A stretch of DNA of 48,738 bases. Source: Bacteroidota bacterium. Lineage in GTDB: Bacteria > Bacteroidota > Bacteroidia > Bacteroidales > JAGNHN01. A program made the position numbers and the translations under genes. This document shows positions 17,398-25,754 of the stretch, piece by piece (the stretch's first letter is position 1; every line of letters starts with the position of its first letter). Below the pieces are notes generated by a model. That model was given only the letters and a program-made list of their open reading frames with translations. It searched no databases and had not been told where the DNA came from. Location: NCBI GenBank assembly GCA_022710185.1, contig JAKLHK010000023.1, positions 1 through 48,738 on the forward strand, given 5' to 3'.

Positions 17398-18404
17398 TGC
17401 GGACCTTCCATTCGATGATTTTCTGGATTGTCATGGCCTTGACCCTTCTCCTTGGAGGGGGCTGCACTGGTCATGGGGGCGGGAAGCGACCCGACTTCAA
17501 GGCTGGGGAGGTAGCGGCCGTTCCTATCCATGACTACGGCAGGGCACTCTTCTCCATTCCTTCCGGCCGCTTTATGGAAGGCCTGGCCGGGCTGAGCGGG
17601 GAATATGGGTTCTTTCTGAGGGGTAACCTCGCGGATACCCTGGCCGTACTGCGCATGCGGGAATTCGTTACCGATCCCTTCATCCGGACGGTGGCCAAGG
17701 AGTGCATGGCCCGATATGATGATCTCCAGGGGCTCGAAGACTCCCTGGGCCTGATGTTCGCCTACCTCCGTCATTATTTTCCCTCCGAGCCTGACCCGAA
17801 AGTTTATGCCTATGTGAGCGGCTTGCATTATGAGCAGCCGGTGGAGTATTTCGACAGTGTCATGATTATTGGTCTCGACATGTTCCTGGGGGAGGCTTCG
17901 CCCTTCTATGCCCAGGTGGGCATGCCGGCCTTCATGGCCCATCGCTGCACGCGTGCCCATATCCTGCCTTCCTGCGCCGAGGCCATATCCCACACTTACA
18001 ACAGCCCTATGCAGCAGCAGGACCTGGTCAGCGCCATGCTGTTTGAAGGTAAACGATTGTATTTCATGCAGTCCCTCATCCCCGGGACCCCCGATCACCT
18101 CCTGCTGAAGTACACTTCCGCCCAACTGGAATGGTGCCGGAATAACGAAGAATCGCTGTGGGGCTTCCTTATCGACAATGAACTGATCTACTCCACTGAC
18201 CTCAACGCCTTCAGGCGCCTGATGCAGGATGGGCCTTTCACCGCGGCCTTCGGCACAGAAAGTGCGCCGCGACCGGGCCACTGGCTGGGCTGGATGATGG
18301 TGCAGAAATATATGGAACGCCACCCGGAAACCTCTCTGGCGGAGCTGATGCAGATGAGCGATGCCCATGCGCTCTTCCAGGCTTCGGGCTACCGGCCCCG
18401 CTGA
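17397..18404 (+). CDS. gldB: Gliding motility lipoprotein GldB
   Basis: 335 residues with a lipobox (LLLGGGC, Cys about 23). The family landmarks are easy to see: LMFAYLRHYFPSEPDPKVYAYVSG, YFDSVMIIGLDMFLGEASPFY, PSCAEAISHTYN, MLFEGKRLYFMQSLIPGTPD, WGFLIDNELIYSTDLN and PGHWLGWMMVQKYM. GldB is an essential lipoprotein associated with gliding and the type IX secretion system in Flavobacterium; its biochemical role is unknown. The HExxH-like site of related peptidases is not obvious. It is coupled to the upstream barrel gene by a one-base stop/start overlap. Confidence 0.88.
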   Translation: MRTFHSMIFWIVMALTLLLGGGCTGHGGGKRPDFKAGEVAAVPIHDYGRALFSIPSGRFMEGLAGLSGEYGFFLRGNLADTLAVLRMREFVTDPFIRTVAKECMARYDDLQGLEDSLGLMFAYLRHYFPSEPDPKVYAYVSGLHYEQPVEYFDSVMIIGLDMFLGEASPFYAQVGMPAFMAHRCTRAHILPSCAEAISHTYNSPMQQQDLVSAMLFEGKRLYFMQSLIPGTPDHLLLKYTSAQLEWCRNNEESLWGFLIDNELIYSTDLNAFRRLMQDGPFTAAFGTESAPRPGHWLGWMMVQKYMERHPETSLAELMQMSDAHALFQASGYRPR

Positions 18405-18406
18405 GC

Positions 18407-18610
18407 CTAAAGCAAGCCTTCCCGCTCCAGCCGCGCAATTACTGCGGCCTTTTCTTCCCTCGGCATGATGGACCAGGAAGCTACTTCGCTGGCCGTACGT
18501 CCGCAACCGATGCATACCATGGAAGGGTCCAGGACACAAATGTTCTGACATGGGGAGGGGATATCAGGGAGTGCCTGTCCCTCCTGTGATGTTGATCGTT
18601 CCTGGCTCAT
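18407..18610 (-). CDS. DUF1289 small cysteine-rich protein
   Basis: 67 residues. The pattern SPCQNICVLDPSMVCIGCGRT, then EVASW and REEKAAVIARL, is the DUF1289 signature: four Cys likely to hold a metal or Fe-S cluster. The function of the family is not established. The start overlaps the stop of the upstream T9SS cargo gene as ATGA, so they share a transcript, perhaps only by chance packing. It converges on gldB with a 2-bp gap. Confidence 0.85.
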   Translation of the reverse strand: MSQERSTSQEGQALPDIPSPCQNICVLDPSMVCIGCGRTASEVASWSIMPREEKAAVIARLEREGLL

Positions 18611-19359
18611 GGCGCGATCAGGGTACGGAAGGTAGTGTTCAGTTCGTTGCCCCGGCTGACCCGCAGCAGGTAGGGACCGGGCTCAAGGTGACCGGTGGAG
18701 GCCGTGATCCTTCCATCTGTGAGTAAGCCTGCACGGCTTTCCAGCACCCTTCCCTGCAGATCGGAAAACACCAGGTCCACCGGGCCGCTGGGGATTCCCG
18801 GCAGCTCCAGGGTGAGCTGGTCCCGCGCTGGATTGGGGTAGAGAAGGAAGGACGGCTGCTCATCTTCGTTCACGCTCAGCGGGCTGTGGGTGTAGTTCAC
18901 CTGAACCGAGGTTTCGATTCCGGTGCCTGGAACAAAGAGGGTGTAAGTGATGGAGGAATACCCGGGCGGGAGGGGGGCAAGTTCCAGGTAGCGTTTATGG
19001 CACACATGGGTGGAGAAAAGGAAGGATGTGCCGTAGGGCGGAATGGTGTCGGCCACCGTAACGCTGTCTACCCCGAACCAGCACTGTATGCTGAAACAGT
19101 AGAAATCTATGGTGCTGTCGGGAATCTCGTGGATGGTCCGCTTCATCAGCACGGGCATCGGATCTGGGGTATTGTTCTTCAGTGCGAAGGAGGCGGTGAG
19201 TATGAGGGTGTTCGGGTCACTTTCGAAAATATTGACCACGGAATCGTTGACCAGGAGGTCGTTCTGGTCGCGATCATGCACGGTGAGCGGCTGGGCCCAT
19301 CCCGCCAGGATGGCCCCTGACAGTGCGCTAAAGCATAAAATGGAACGTACGGAATGCAT
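18607..19359 (-). CDS. T9SS type A sorting-domain protein
   Basis: 250 residues with a signal peptide (MHSVRSILCFSALSGAILAGWAQ). The middle (about 25-160) is a beta-rich domain of no recognised family with LNNTPDPMPVLMKRTIHEIPD-like strands and two pairs of Cys (YCFSIQCW, HVCHK). The C-terminal ~80 residues are a sorting domain (SFLLYPNPARDQLTLELPG … GPYLLRVSRG). It should be exported by Sec and T9SS and released or anchored at the surface. Function unknown. Confidence 0.8.
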   Translation of the reverse strand: MHSVRSILCFSALSGAILAGWAQPLTVHDRDQNDLLVNDSVVNIFESDPNTLILTASFALKNNTPDPMPVLMKRTIHEIPDSTIDFYCFSIQCWFGVDSVTVADTIPPYGTSFLFSTHVCHKRYLELAPLPPGYSSITYTLFVPGTGIETSVQVNYTHSPLSVNEDEQPSFLLYPNPARDQLTLELPGIPSGPVDLVFSDLQGRVLESRAGLLTDGRITASTGHLEPGPYLLRVSRGNELNTTFRTLIAP

Positions 19360-19419
19360 AGATTGGTTTTTTACTTTTCCCTGCCCCGGCTATGCCGGGA
19401 AGAACGCAGGGATAACAAT

Positions 19420-19475
19420 CAAAGATAGTTTGTGGATCTTATATATGCCTAAAAATAAATAAATCGATATTTTTG
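19420..19475. promoter_or_regulatory. Divergent TAnnTTTG promoter boxes in an AT-rich gap
   Basis: Minus strand: TATCTTTG at 19427-19420, about 60 bp before the T9SS gene, whose leader holds a CCCGGC/GCCGGG hairpin (19385-19399). Plus strand: TATTTTTG at 19468-19475, 24 bp before the thioredoxin-like gene. Confidence 0.5.
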
Positions 19476-19499
19476 AGCCGGAACCTATTAGGAAGAATC

Positions 19500-20273
19500 A
19501 TGAGAACCCTGATAATTTTATTCCTGTTTCTTGCCGCCTTGCGCCCCATGGCCCAGACAGCGGTGAACTTCAACTGCAACGACTGCAACAGTGTAGGGCA
19601 CGAACTGTTCACGGAGCTGGATGCCGGCAAGGTAGTCGTCCTTTGCTGGGTTATGCCCTGCGGGGCCTGCATAGGGCCTTCGCTGACAGCCAACAATGTG
19701 GTGGCGAGCTTCGATTCCGCCCATCCCGGCCGGGTGGTGATGTATGTAGTGGACGATTACGCCAACACCAGTTGCAGCTCGCTCAACAGCTGGCTTGCCG
19801 GCACGGCCATAAAAAATGTGACCACTTTCTCCAGTTCCACCATCAAGATGTCGGACTACGGTTCTGACGGTATGCCCAAGATCGTGGTGGTGGCCGGCAA
19901 CGACCACAGGGTATTCTTTAATGCCAACAATACCGTGAACGGTTTTACGCTGCGGGATTCCATCGCTTCGGCCCTGGAGCACATCGCCTTATCGACGGAT
20001 GACCCCGAGGGATCCCTCATGGCGTTGCAGGCCTGGCCGAACCCGGCTGTGGAGGAGGTTTTTCTGCGTTTCTCCCTGGACCAGCCGTCGTCGGTCCGCC
20101 TCGAGCTGGCCGACATGCAGGGACGGATCCAGGCCTCTTCACTATACTCGGCCGCCCAGGCCGGGGAACAGCAGACCAGCCTGCAACTGGGCACGCTGTC
20201 TCCGGGAGCCTATATTCTCAGGATATATGATGGCAGAGGGATACACCGGGCCCTGCGCCTGAATGTGCGGTGA
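19500..20273 (+). CDS. Thioredoxin-fold T9SS cargo protein
   Basis: 257 residues from the ATG at 19500 (RTLIILFLFLAALRPMAQ is the signal peptide; the frame upstream adds nine residues before it). Residues ~20-155 look like a thioredoxin fold with a redox-type CxxC (WVMPCGACIGPS), a further Cys pair before it (NCNDCN) and a plausible cis-Pro region (DGMPKIVVVAG). The last ~80 residues are a T9SS sorting domain (LQAWPNPAVEEVFLRF … GAYILRIYDG). An extracellular disulfide or metal-binding redox role is inferred. It precedes the next outer-membrane barrel gene by 4 bp. Confidence 0.8.
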   Translation: MRTLIILFLFLAALRPMAQTAVNFNCNDCNSVGHELFTELDAGKVVVLCWVMPCGACIGPSLTANNVVASFDSAHPGRVVMYVVDDYANTSCSSLNSWLAGTAIKNVTTFSSSTIKMSDYGSDGMPKIVVVAGNDHRVFFNANNTVNGFTLRDSIASALEHIALSTDDPEGSLMALQAWPNPAVEEVFLRFSLDQPSSVRLELADMQGRIQASSLYSAAQAGEQQTSLQLGTLSPGAYILRIYDGRGIHRALRLNVR

Positions 20274-20277
20274 GGCC

Positions 20278-21303
20278 ATGAAGATGCGTAGACCAAGAGT
20301 CGCAGCCCTGAGGTACTCCATCATTCCGGCTTTCCTTATACTTCTGCAACCGCTTACGTTGCATGCCCAGTGTTGTGCGGGAGGGGCCGGTAGCCCCATA
20401 GCCGGGGGAACCTCACAAGGGGTGCTGCAGCAAGGGCAAATTGAACTGAATACCAATTTCCAGTACATCCGCAGCGACCGCTTCTATACCGGTTCCCGAC
20501 GGGCCGATCGCAAATATTTCGACCGCTTTCGCAGCGCCTATCAGTATTTCCGCCTGGCCTACGGGCTCAGCGAGCGCTTCACCATGTCGGTGGAGACTGG
20601 CAATTATTTCGTTAAAGAAGAAATCGGGTTGAATGGCGATCCCGCGCGGACCTATTCCTCGAAAGGCATAGGTGACCTGGTCCTCTTTCCACGCTATACC
20701 GTGATGAACCGGGTCACCCCATCCCACACCACGGAACTCACGCTGGGCCTGGGGATTAAATTCCCGCTGGGCAGTTACAACGATTCCACCGGGGCCGTAG
20801 AGCCCTTTTCAGGACAAACCTATTATGTAACCAATCCCCAGGCGGTCCAGCTTTCATCCGGCGCCCAGGACGCCATACTTTACGCCTTCCTCTACCGCGG
20901 CTACCCGAGCCAGGGTTTCAGGGTATTTCTCAGCGGGTTATATGTGCGAAAGTCATGGAACCCCCTGGGAGAGCGCATGGGGGATTTCGCCAGCCTTGGC
21001 TTGTTTGCCGGCAAGACTTTCCGCTACCGATACGGCCTGACATTGCAGCTCAGGGCGGAATGGATGGACCGCATGGACATCAATTCCGACATCCTGATGT
21101 ACTCCTATCCCAACTACGACCCGGAGGCTACCGGGTACCGCAAGGTCTTCCTTTCCCCTCAACTGAGCTATACCTACGGCAACCTTACCGGCTATGCCCT
21201 GGTCGACCTACCCTTATACCAGTATGTACGGGAGACCCAGGTAGGTACGCAATGGCAGGCCAGTGCAGGGCTCTCCTATAAACTGAAGGTCCGGGAGCGT
21301 TGA
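20278..21303 (+). CDS. Outer-membrane beta-barrel, transporter-like
   Basis: 341 residues with a signal peptide (RYSIIPAFLILLQPLTLHAQ). The mature protein begins CCAGGAGSPIAGG and then shows long amphipathic strands (GQIELNTNFQYIRSDRFY, SAYQYFRLAYGLSERFTMSVETG, TELTLGLGIKFPLGSY, YALVDLPLYQYVRETQVGTQWQASAGLSYKL). It resembles the channel-like 'transporter' barrels of Bacteroidota. The vicinal Cys pair at the mature N terminus, next to a CxxC thioredoxin-like gene, suggests metal or thiol handling; that is inference. ATG 20278 is taken; 20284 and an upstream GTG at 20263 are alternatives. Confidence 0.65.
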   Translation: MKMRRPRVAALRYSIIPAFLILLQPLTLHAQCCAGGAGSPIAGGTSQGVLQQGQIELNTNFQYIRSDRFYTGSRRADRKYFDRFRSAYQYFRLAYGLSERFTMSVETGNYFVKEEIGLNGDPARTYSSKGIGDLVLFPRYTVMNRVTPSHTTELTLGLGIKFPLGSYNDSTGAVEPFSGQTYYVTNPQAVQLSSGAQDAILYAFLYRGYPSQGFRVFLSGLYVRKSWNPLGERMGDFASLGLFAGKTFRYRYGLTLQLRAEWMDRMDINSDILMYSYPNYDPEATGYRKVFLSPQLSYTYGNLTGYALVDLPLYQYVRETQVGTQWQASAGLSYKLKVRER

Positions 21304-21366
21304 GCAGGCGGAGGAGTTCGCAAGAGCTGCCGCACTACTTCATATGATGGTCAATACATTATCCGG

Positions 21367-22533
21367 TCAGGGCATCCTGAGTGAATCAGGCCAGGCGCGC
21401 ATGGTCTGGCGTATGGCCGTGGTCACCGGCCGGTCCCACTCCAGGGTCCAGTCCACCGCCTGAGGCGTGGTGGTACGGTCCTCGGAATAATGGAAGAACA
21501 GTACAGCCTTGATCCTGGGGTAGTTGGTCGCGATACTTGAAAACGCCTCGCGGTACCAATCGGCCCGGTTACCTCCTACCGACAGACAGCCCAGTTCCGA
21601 GATCATTATCGGCTTGTTTAACTGGCTCAGTTCGGGATAGGCCTTGAGTATGATCTCGTCGAAGGACCACCACTTCGACCATGACGCTACGTCGCCGTAG
21701 TTCAGGACGTTGATCCCGATATAGTCCACGAAATATTCTCCGGGGTAAAACTCATTGAACATCCCGTATGAGGGATGGGGGGACCATATCCAGATCACAT
21801 TATCCGCTTTGGCTGCCTTAAACAGCACAAAGACATGTCTCCAGGCTTCGATGAAGGTCTCCGGCGTATTGTTGTGCGGGCCCCAGGGATAACGGTAGGG
21901 ATCGTTCATTTCATGACCGAGCCGCAGAAAAATGGGCCTTCCCAGTTCCGCTGCTTCTTCAGCCCAGGCCGTAATGTATTCGTCAAACATGCCCGAAGCG
22001 ATGGTGGCAAGGCCCCCCTTGTCCCGTTCTTCCATCGATGCCAGTCCGGGGTAGTTCTTCTGCTCGAAATCGCTCAGCCAGGGTTCCCAGGTGATCACCG
22101 GAATGGAGCCCAGCTCCATAATGGCTTTCACCTGTGCCCTGGGAAACTGCTCCTCCGGCTTGTCACCCCAGGCACTGTATATGTGAACCAGGGGGAAGGT
22201 GGTCCCCAGCGTATCTTCCAGATCGATGATGCTGGCGAACGACTCGCTCGTGCGGTTGTCGTAGGCACCCATCAGGATGACGCGCGGATCCTTGAGTCGG
22301 GAGATGTCCTGCTGGCATCCCTCCAGGTACTGCAGTTTATCCATGCGTTTTCCTACCCTCTTTTTATGGATGAAGCGGTCCTCGATACCGGCCACAGTGC
22401 GCCCGGCCTGGCGTAAAAGGTTGGCCACCGGTCCCCTGGAGCGGTCCCCCGCCATGGAAAGGATGAGCACCACGGCTATCCCGGCCACTATGGCCAGCAG
22501 GGTGATGAGCAATCGGTTGGTTCTTCTTGGCAT
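21367..22533 (-). CDS. Glycoside hydrolase family 26-type protein, membrane-anchored
   Basis: 388 residues. An N-terminal helix (LLITLLAIVAGIAVVLILSMAG) anchors or exports the protein. The (beta/alpha)8 domain carries the family 26 landmarks: VITWEPWL, the acid/base motif RLGHEMNDPYRYPWG and the nucleophile region KPIMISELGC, plus IKAVLFFHYSED. GH26 enzymes cleave beta-mannans or mixed-linkage beta-glucans with retention. As the last gene of an operon with a BcsA-like synthase and a TPR barrel, it probably trims or edits the polymer in the periplasm, the part played by BcsZ or PgaB in other systems. It starts 10 bp after the synthase stop. Confidence 0.85.
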   Translation of the reverse strand: MPRRTNRLLITLLAIVAGIAVVLILSMAGDRSRGPVANLLRQAGRTVAGIEDRFIHKKRVGKRMDKLQYLEGCQQDISRLKDPRVILMGAYDNRTSESFASIIDLEDTLGTTFPLVHIYSAWGDKPEEQFPRAQVKAIMELGSIPVITWEPWLSDFEQKNYPGLASMEERDKGGLATIASGMFDEYITAWAEEAAELGRPIFLRLGHEMNDPYRYPWGPHNNTPETFIEAWRHVFVLFKAAKADNVIWIWSPHPSYGMFNEFYPGEYFVDYIGINVLNYGDVASWSKWWSFDEIILKAYPELSQLNKPIMISELGCLSVGGNRADWYREAFSSIATNYPRIKAVLFFHYSEDRTTTPQAVDWTLEWDRPVTTAIRQTMRAWPDSLRMP

Positions 22534-22543
22534 TTCAGTAGGT

Positions 22544-24127
22544 TTATAACGTATCCGTATCGATCTCTTCCCAGGGATCGGTGACTTTCATCCGCCGGGT
22601 CTCCCAGGCTGCATAAAGCCCCCAAAGGCTCATCAGGGCCGCCAGGGCGGCGAATCCGAACATGCCCCAGGTGCGTTCCGCCGTGAGCACCAGCACATCC
22701 TGAGGGATATAGAACCTGCGCCGGATGAAGATGATGGCGAAGGTCAGCAGGAAAAGGATGAGGTGGAGTTGCAAAGGCCGGGCGAAGGGGGTGACCTTGC
22801 CTGTTACGGCATTCTTGGAGGTGGGGATGTAGGGGATGTCCACATTGACGACCGCCAGCAGGAATCCCAGGAAATATACCGGCCAGGCGGCATACTTCAG
22901 GATCATTCCCCTCCAGTGAAATCCGGTCTCGGTATCTGGATGCGCCATCCATCGCTGAACGTAGAGATAAATAGCCAGGGAGATGAGGGCCACAAATGAG
23001 CCGTTGATTACGAAATCCACGAAGGACATGCTGGCTGGCATTACCCCGGTGAAGGCGTAGAGAAAGGGGATGAGGGTGAAGAAGAAGGCGGTGGCTCCCA
23101 CGAAGTAATAGGTGGAGATGGCAGCATAGCTAAGCCGTTGCCACCCGCTCAGCCTTCGGAAGAGCCGGGGAAGCTCGGTGAACGCGATCTCGAACACTCC
23201 CCGCGACCATTTGAGCTGCTGTTTGCAGTAGGACCCGAAGTCCTCGGGCACCAGCCCCCGGCTCACCACCACAGGGTTGTACACCGATTTCCAGCCGGCA
23301 GCATGCAGGCGGAGTGAGGTCAGCAGGTCTTCAGCCAGCCCCACGGCATGACCGCCGATCTCTTCCAGGGCGGCGCGACGAAAGGTGCAGTTGGCTCCGA
23401 TGGCCACACTGCTGCCCGTACCGAACAGTCCCATCTGGGTGGGGCCATAGAAGGTATAGGTCTGCTCGGCCGCGCCCCGGGCAGTAAAGGACTGACGTTG
23501 ATTGTAGTAGGCCTGTGATACCTGGACAAATCCAATTCCCGGGTCCCCGAAGTATCCCAGGGTGTGGTCGAGGAACTCCGGAAAGGGGATGTGGTCCGGA
23601 TCCAGGATCAGAATGAACTCCTCGTTGGTCATGCCGAGGGCCTTGTTGATCTTACCCGCCTTGGCTCCCTGGGTGTTCCGCATATCGAGCAGCACAGCCC
23701 CATGCCGTTCGGCCATAAGGGCCACTTCCGGCTCTTCGCGGTCGGTAAGCAGATAGGTGGTGTGGGGGTAGCTCACGCGCCGGCAGGCGGCCAGGGTTTT
23801 CTCGAACATTCCCAGGGGTTCCCCATGGGTACAGGTGGTGAAGATCGCCACGCTGAGCCCCTCCGGCACCGGCCGGGGATCAGGTTTCCGGATCAGCAGG
23901 TAATTGATCCAGATCAGCACGAGACGAACCGCTCCATACCAAAATACCGTGCTGAAGATGATAAAGAACCAGATGTTGAGGATGTGCTCCGGCCGGAACC
24001 ACCAGTCGGCCAGCAATCCCAGGCTTATGACCCCGGCAACGAACAAGGCCATGAGCAGGAACTTGTCCCTGCCCCTTACCGTGGCGGAGGCGCTGGACCT
24101 CCAAAGGGTGTTGCCGCCTTTTTTCAT
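22544..24127 (-). CDS. Processive family 2 glycosyltransferase (cellulose-synthase-like)
   Basis: 527 residues. Two N-terminal membrane helices (FLLMALFVAGVISLGLLADW; IWFFIIFSTVFWYGAVRLVL) precede a BcsA-like GT-A domain: LSVAIFTTCTHGEP, LTDREEPE, FILILDPDHIP (DxD), GLAEDLLTSLRL (catalytic ED) and QQLKWSRGVFEI (the QxxRW site, with Lys in place of Arg). At least five helices follow. No PilZ domain is seen, so c-di-GMP control of the BcsA kind is not expected. It should polymerise a beta-glycan and push it across the inner membrane. The start overlaps the upstream TPR-barrel stop as ATGA. Confidence 0.88.
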   Translation of the reverse strand: MKKGGNTLWRSSASATVRGRDKFLLMALFVAGVISLGLLADWWFRPEHILNIWFFIIFSTVFWYGAVRLVLIWINYLLIRKPDPRPVPEGLSVAIFTTCTHGEPLGMFEKTLAACRRVSYPHTTYLLTDREEPEVALMAERHGAVLLDMRNTQGAKAGKINKALGMTNEEFILILDPDHIPFPEFLDHTLGYFGDPGIGFVQVSQAYYNQRQSFTARGAAEQTYTFYGPTQMGLFGTGSSVAIGANCTFRRAALEEIGGHAVGLAEDLLTSLRLHAAGWKSVYNPVVVSRGLVPEDFGSYCKQQLKWSRGVFEIAFTELPRLFRRLSGWQRLSYAAISTYYFVGATAFFFTLIPFLYAFTGVMPASMSFVDFVINGSFVALISLAIYLYVQRWMAHPDTETGFHWRGMILKYAAWPVYFLGFLLAVVNVDIPYIPTSKNAVTGKVTPFARPLQLHLILFLLTFAIIFIRRRFYIPQDVLVLTAERTWGMFGFAALAALMSLWGLYAAWETRRMKVTDPWEEIDTDTL

Positions 24128-25713
24128 AGGTGCACCTTCAGTTGTAACCCCGATCCCATGCGGGAGTAGTACAGGGTTTTTGCATAAACGGCCTCCCAGT
24201 GAAGACTGTAGCGCGCACTCGCCCTGAACAGGGCACTGATCCTGACCTCCGCAGGGTGGAAGCGGGTGTCGGCGAAGCCGCGGGCCAGAAAGATCGAGCC
24301 ATCATCAGCCCGGTCAAGATAGAGGTATGGATGGGATGCCGCGGCGAAGATCCCGTAGTTCAGGGTGCTGCTGAATGTGAAGCGTTCCCCCACCCGGTAG
24401 TCCAGGACGGCAAGTGCAGCATGGACGCTGAGGTCCCGTGGCGTGAAATAGGGATCGTAGCGACCGGCGATCGGGTCAGGAGACCAGGATGGGCCCAGGC
24501 TCTGTTCCAGGGGGATCACAGACTGGAACCGATCGTGCAGGGATTGTCCGCAGGAATAGCCATATCCTGCACTGAGCTTCAACGACCCCTGCGTAAACGG
24601 TGCGCTGAGGATCCAGGCTGAGAGGGAGTTTACCGCGTTGTCATCGTCGGGATAGGCGGTGCGCGCAGCCTTGATCTCCCCGTTCCATTTCCCGCTGCTC
24701 CCATAGCCCAGCGCAAGGTGGAGGTTCTCCGCGATCACCTTTTTGTCGATACTGCTGAGCGTACTCAGGTATGGCCTATGGTCCCAGCCGGTGGTCAGTT
24801 TCCAGCGGCGCAGGAACTGTTTTTCAAGCTTCAGGTCGGCGATGAATGCGCCGGTCCCGTCAGCAGGCCATGGGGAATACCCGGCGCTGAAAAACATCCG
24901 GAGCTGCAGATCGGCAAGCACCAATTCGTTGCTCAAGGTGGCCTGTGCGGAATGCCAGCGGCGGGTATCACTGATCCAGAATGGAAACTCGACCTGAATA
25001 CCCGGGTTCAGCCAGGATTTTACATGCTGACTATAGCCCAGTGCCGGACGAAACCCACCCAGAGGCTGGTCGTCCTTCATAAGGGAAATCCCGGCCACCA
25101 GCAGGGGAGAACCTGCCTCCTCGATCTCTGCCGCGAGCCGAATGTTCTCCTGGTTGCCGGTAGAACCCTCCATTGCAGCCTTCATGAACTGCCTGGCCTG
25201 CCCGGGCTCCCCGGAATAATACGCTATGAGGGCCCTGCTCCGGCTCAACGCAGCCTCCGGAGCCAAGGTTGTGGGAAGGGCCCGTTCCACCGCCCTGGCC
25301 CGGGCGAGACGGCCGGTCCGGGCCAGTATTTCAAGGTACTCAGCCAACAGCCGCTCATCCTGGGGAGCCTGTTCATAGGCATTGGTAAGCATGCGTTCTG
25401 CAAGCCTTAGCCTTCCTGCCCAATAGGCGATGCGGCCACAGGTTCTGAGTGATTGCACATCCCTGGGATGTCCGTCACAGTATGCGCTGCACAAGTCCGT
25501 GGCCAACCCGAGCTCCCCGCCATAGGCCAGCGACTCGGCATGCCGCAGGGTGTCCATTCTCTCCTGCCCCTGCAGTGAAAAGAGTACCATCAGGATCCCC
25601 GTAGCGGTCAGGATCGTGGCCGTAATGGGGAAGCTGGCCCGTTGATTATCTTGCGGAGATCCCATACGCTCTGGATACCCGAACTCGCCTTTGGTTGCCC
25701 GGAACGCTGTCAT
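24124..25713 (-). CDS. TPR / outer-membrane beta-barrel exopolysaccharide exporter (PgaA/BcsC-like)
   Basis: 529 residues from the ATG at 25713 (a second ATG at 25665 is possible). After a hydrophobic export signal (ITATILTATGILMVLFSLQG, about 30-50) come TPR-like helical repeats (about 55-200, e.g. AERMLTNAYEQAPQDERLLAEYLEI). The C-terminal ~320 residues are a beta-barrel (GFRPALGYSQHV … YAKTLYYSRMGSGLQLKVHL). Periplasmic TPR plus barrel is the architecture of PgaA, BcsC and AlgK/AlgE, which conduct polymer through the outer membrane. It is the first gene of the synthase/GH26 operon, preceded by TATCTTTG on the minus strand. Confidence 0.8.
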   Translation of the reverse strand: MTAFRATKGEFGYPERMGSPQDNQRASFPITATILTATGILMVLFSLQGQERMDTLRHAESLAYGGELGLATDLCSAYCDGHPRDVQSLRTCGRIAYWAGRLRLAERMLTNAYEQAPQDERLLAEYLEILARTGRLARARAVERALPTTLAPEAALSRSRALIAYYSGEPGQARQFMKAAMEGSTGNQENIRLAAEIEEAGSPLLVAGISLMKDDQPLGGFRPALGYSQHVKSWLNPGIQVEFPFWISDTRRWHSAQATLSNELVLADLQLRMFFSAGYSPWPADGTGAFIADLKLEKQFLRRWKLTTGWDHRPYLSTLSSIDKKVIAENLHLALGYGSSGKWNGEIKAARTAYPDDDNAVNSLSAWILSAPFTQGSLKLSAGYGYSCGQSLHDRFQSVIPLEQSLGPSWSPDPIAGRYDPYFTPRDLSVHAALAVLDYRVGERFTFSSTLNYGIFAAASHPYLYLDRADDGSIFLARGFADTRFHPAEVRISALFRASARYSLHWEAVYAKTLYYSRMGSGLQLKVHL

Positions 25714-25728
25714 ATTTAAAAATTAAGA

Positions 25729-25749
25729 TACTTTTGGTGCGCAAAGATA
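25729..25749. promoter_or_regulatory. Overlapping divergent promoter -7 boxes
   Basis: TACTTTTG (25729-25736, plus strand) faces the repeat-protein gene at 25755. TATCTTTG (minus strand, 25749-25742) faces the exopolysaccharide operon start at 25713. Only 5 bp separate the two boxes, so the two transcription starts may exclude each other. Confidence 0.6.
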
Positions 25750-25754
25750 TCTAT

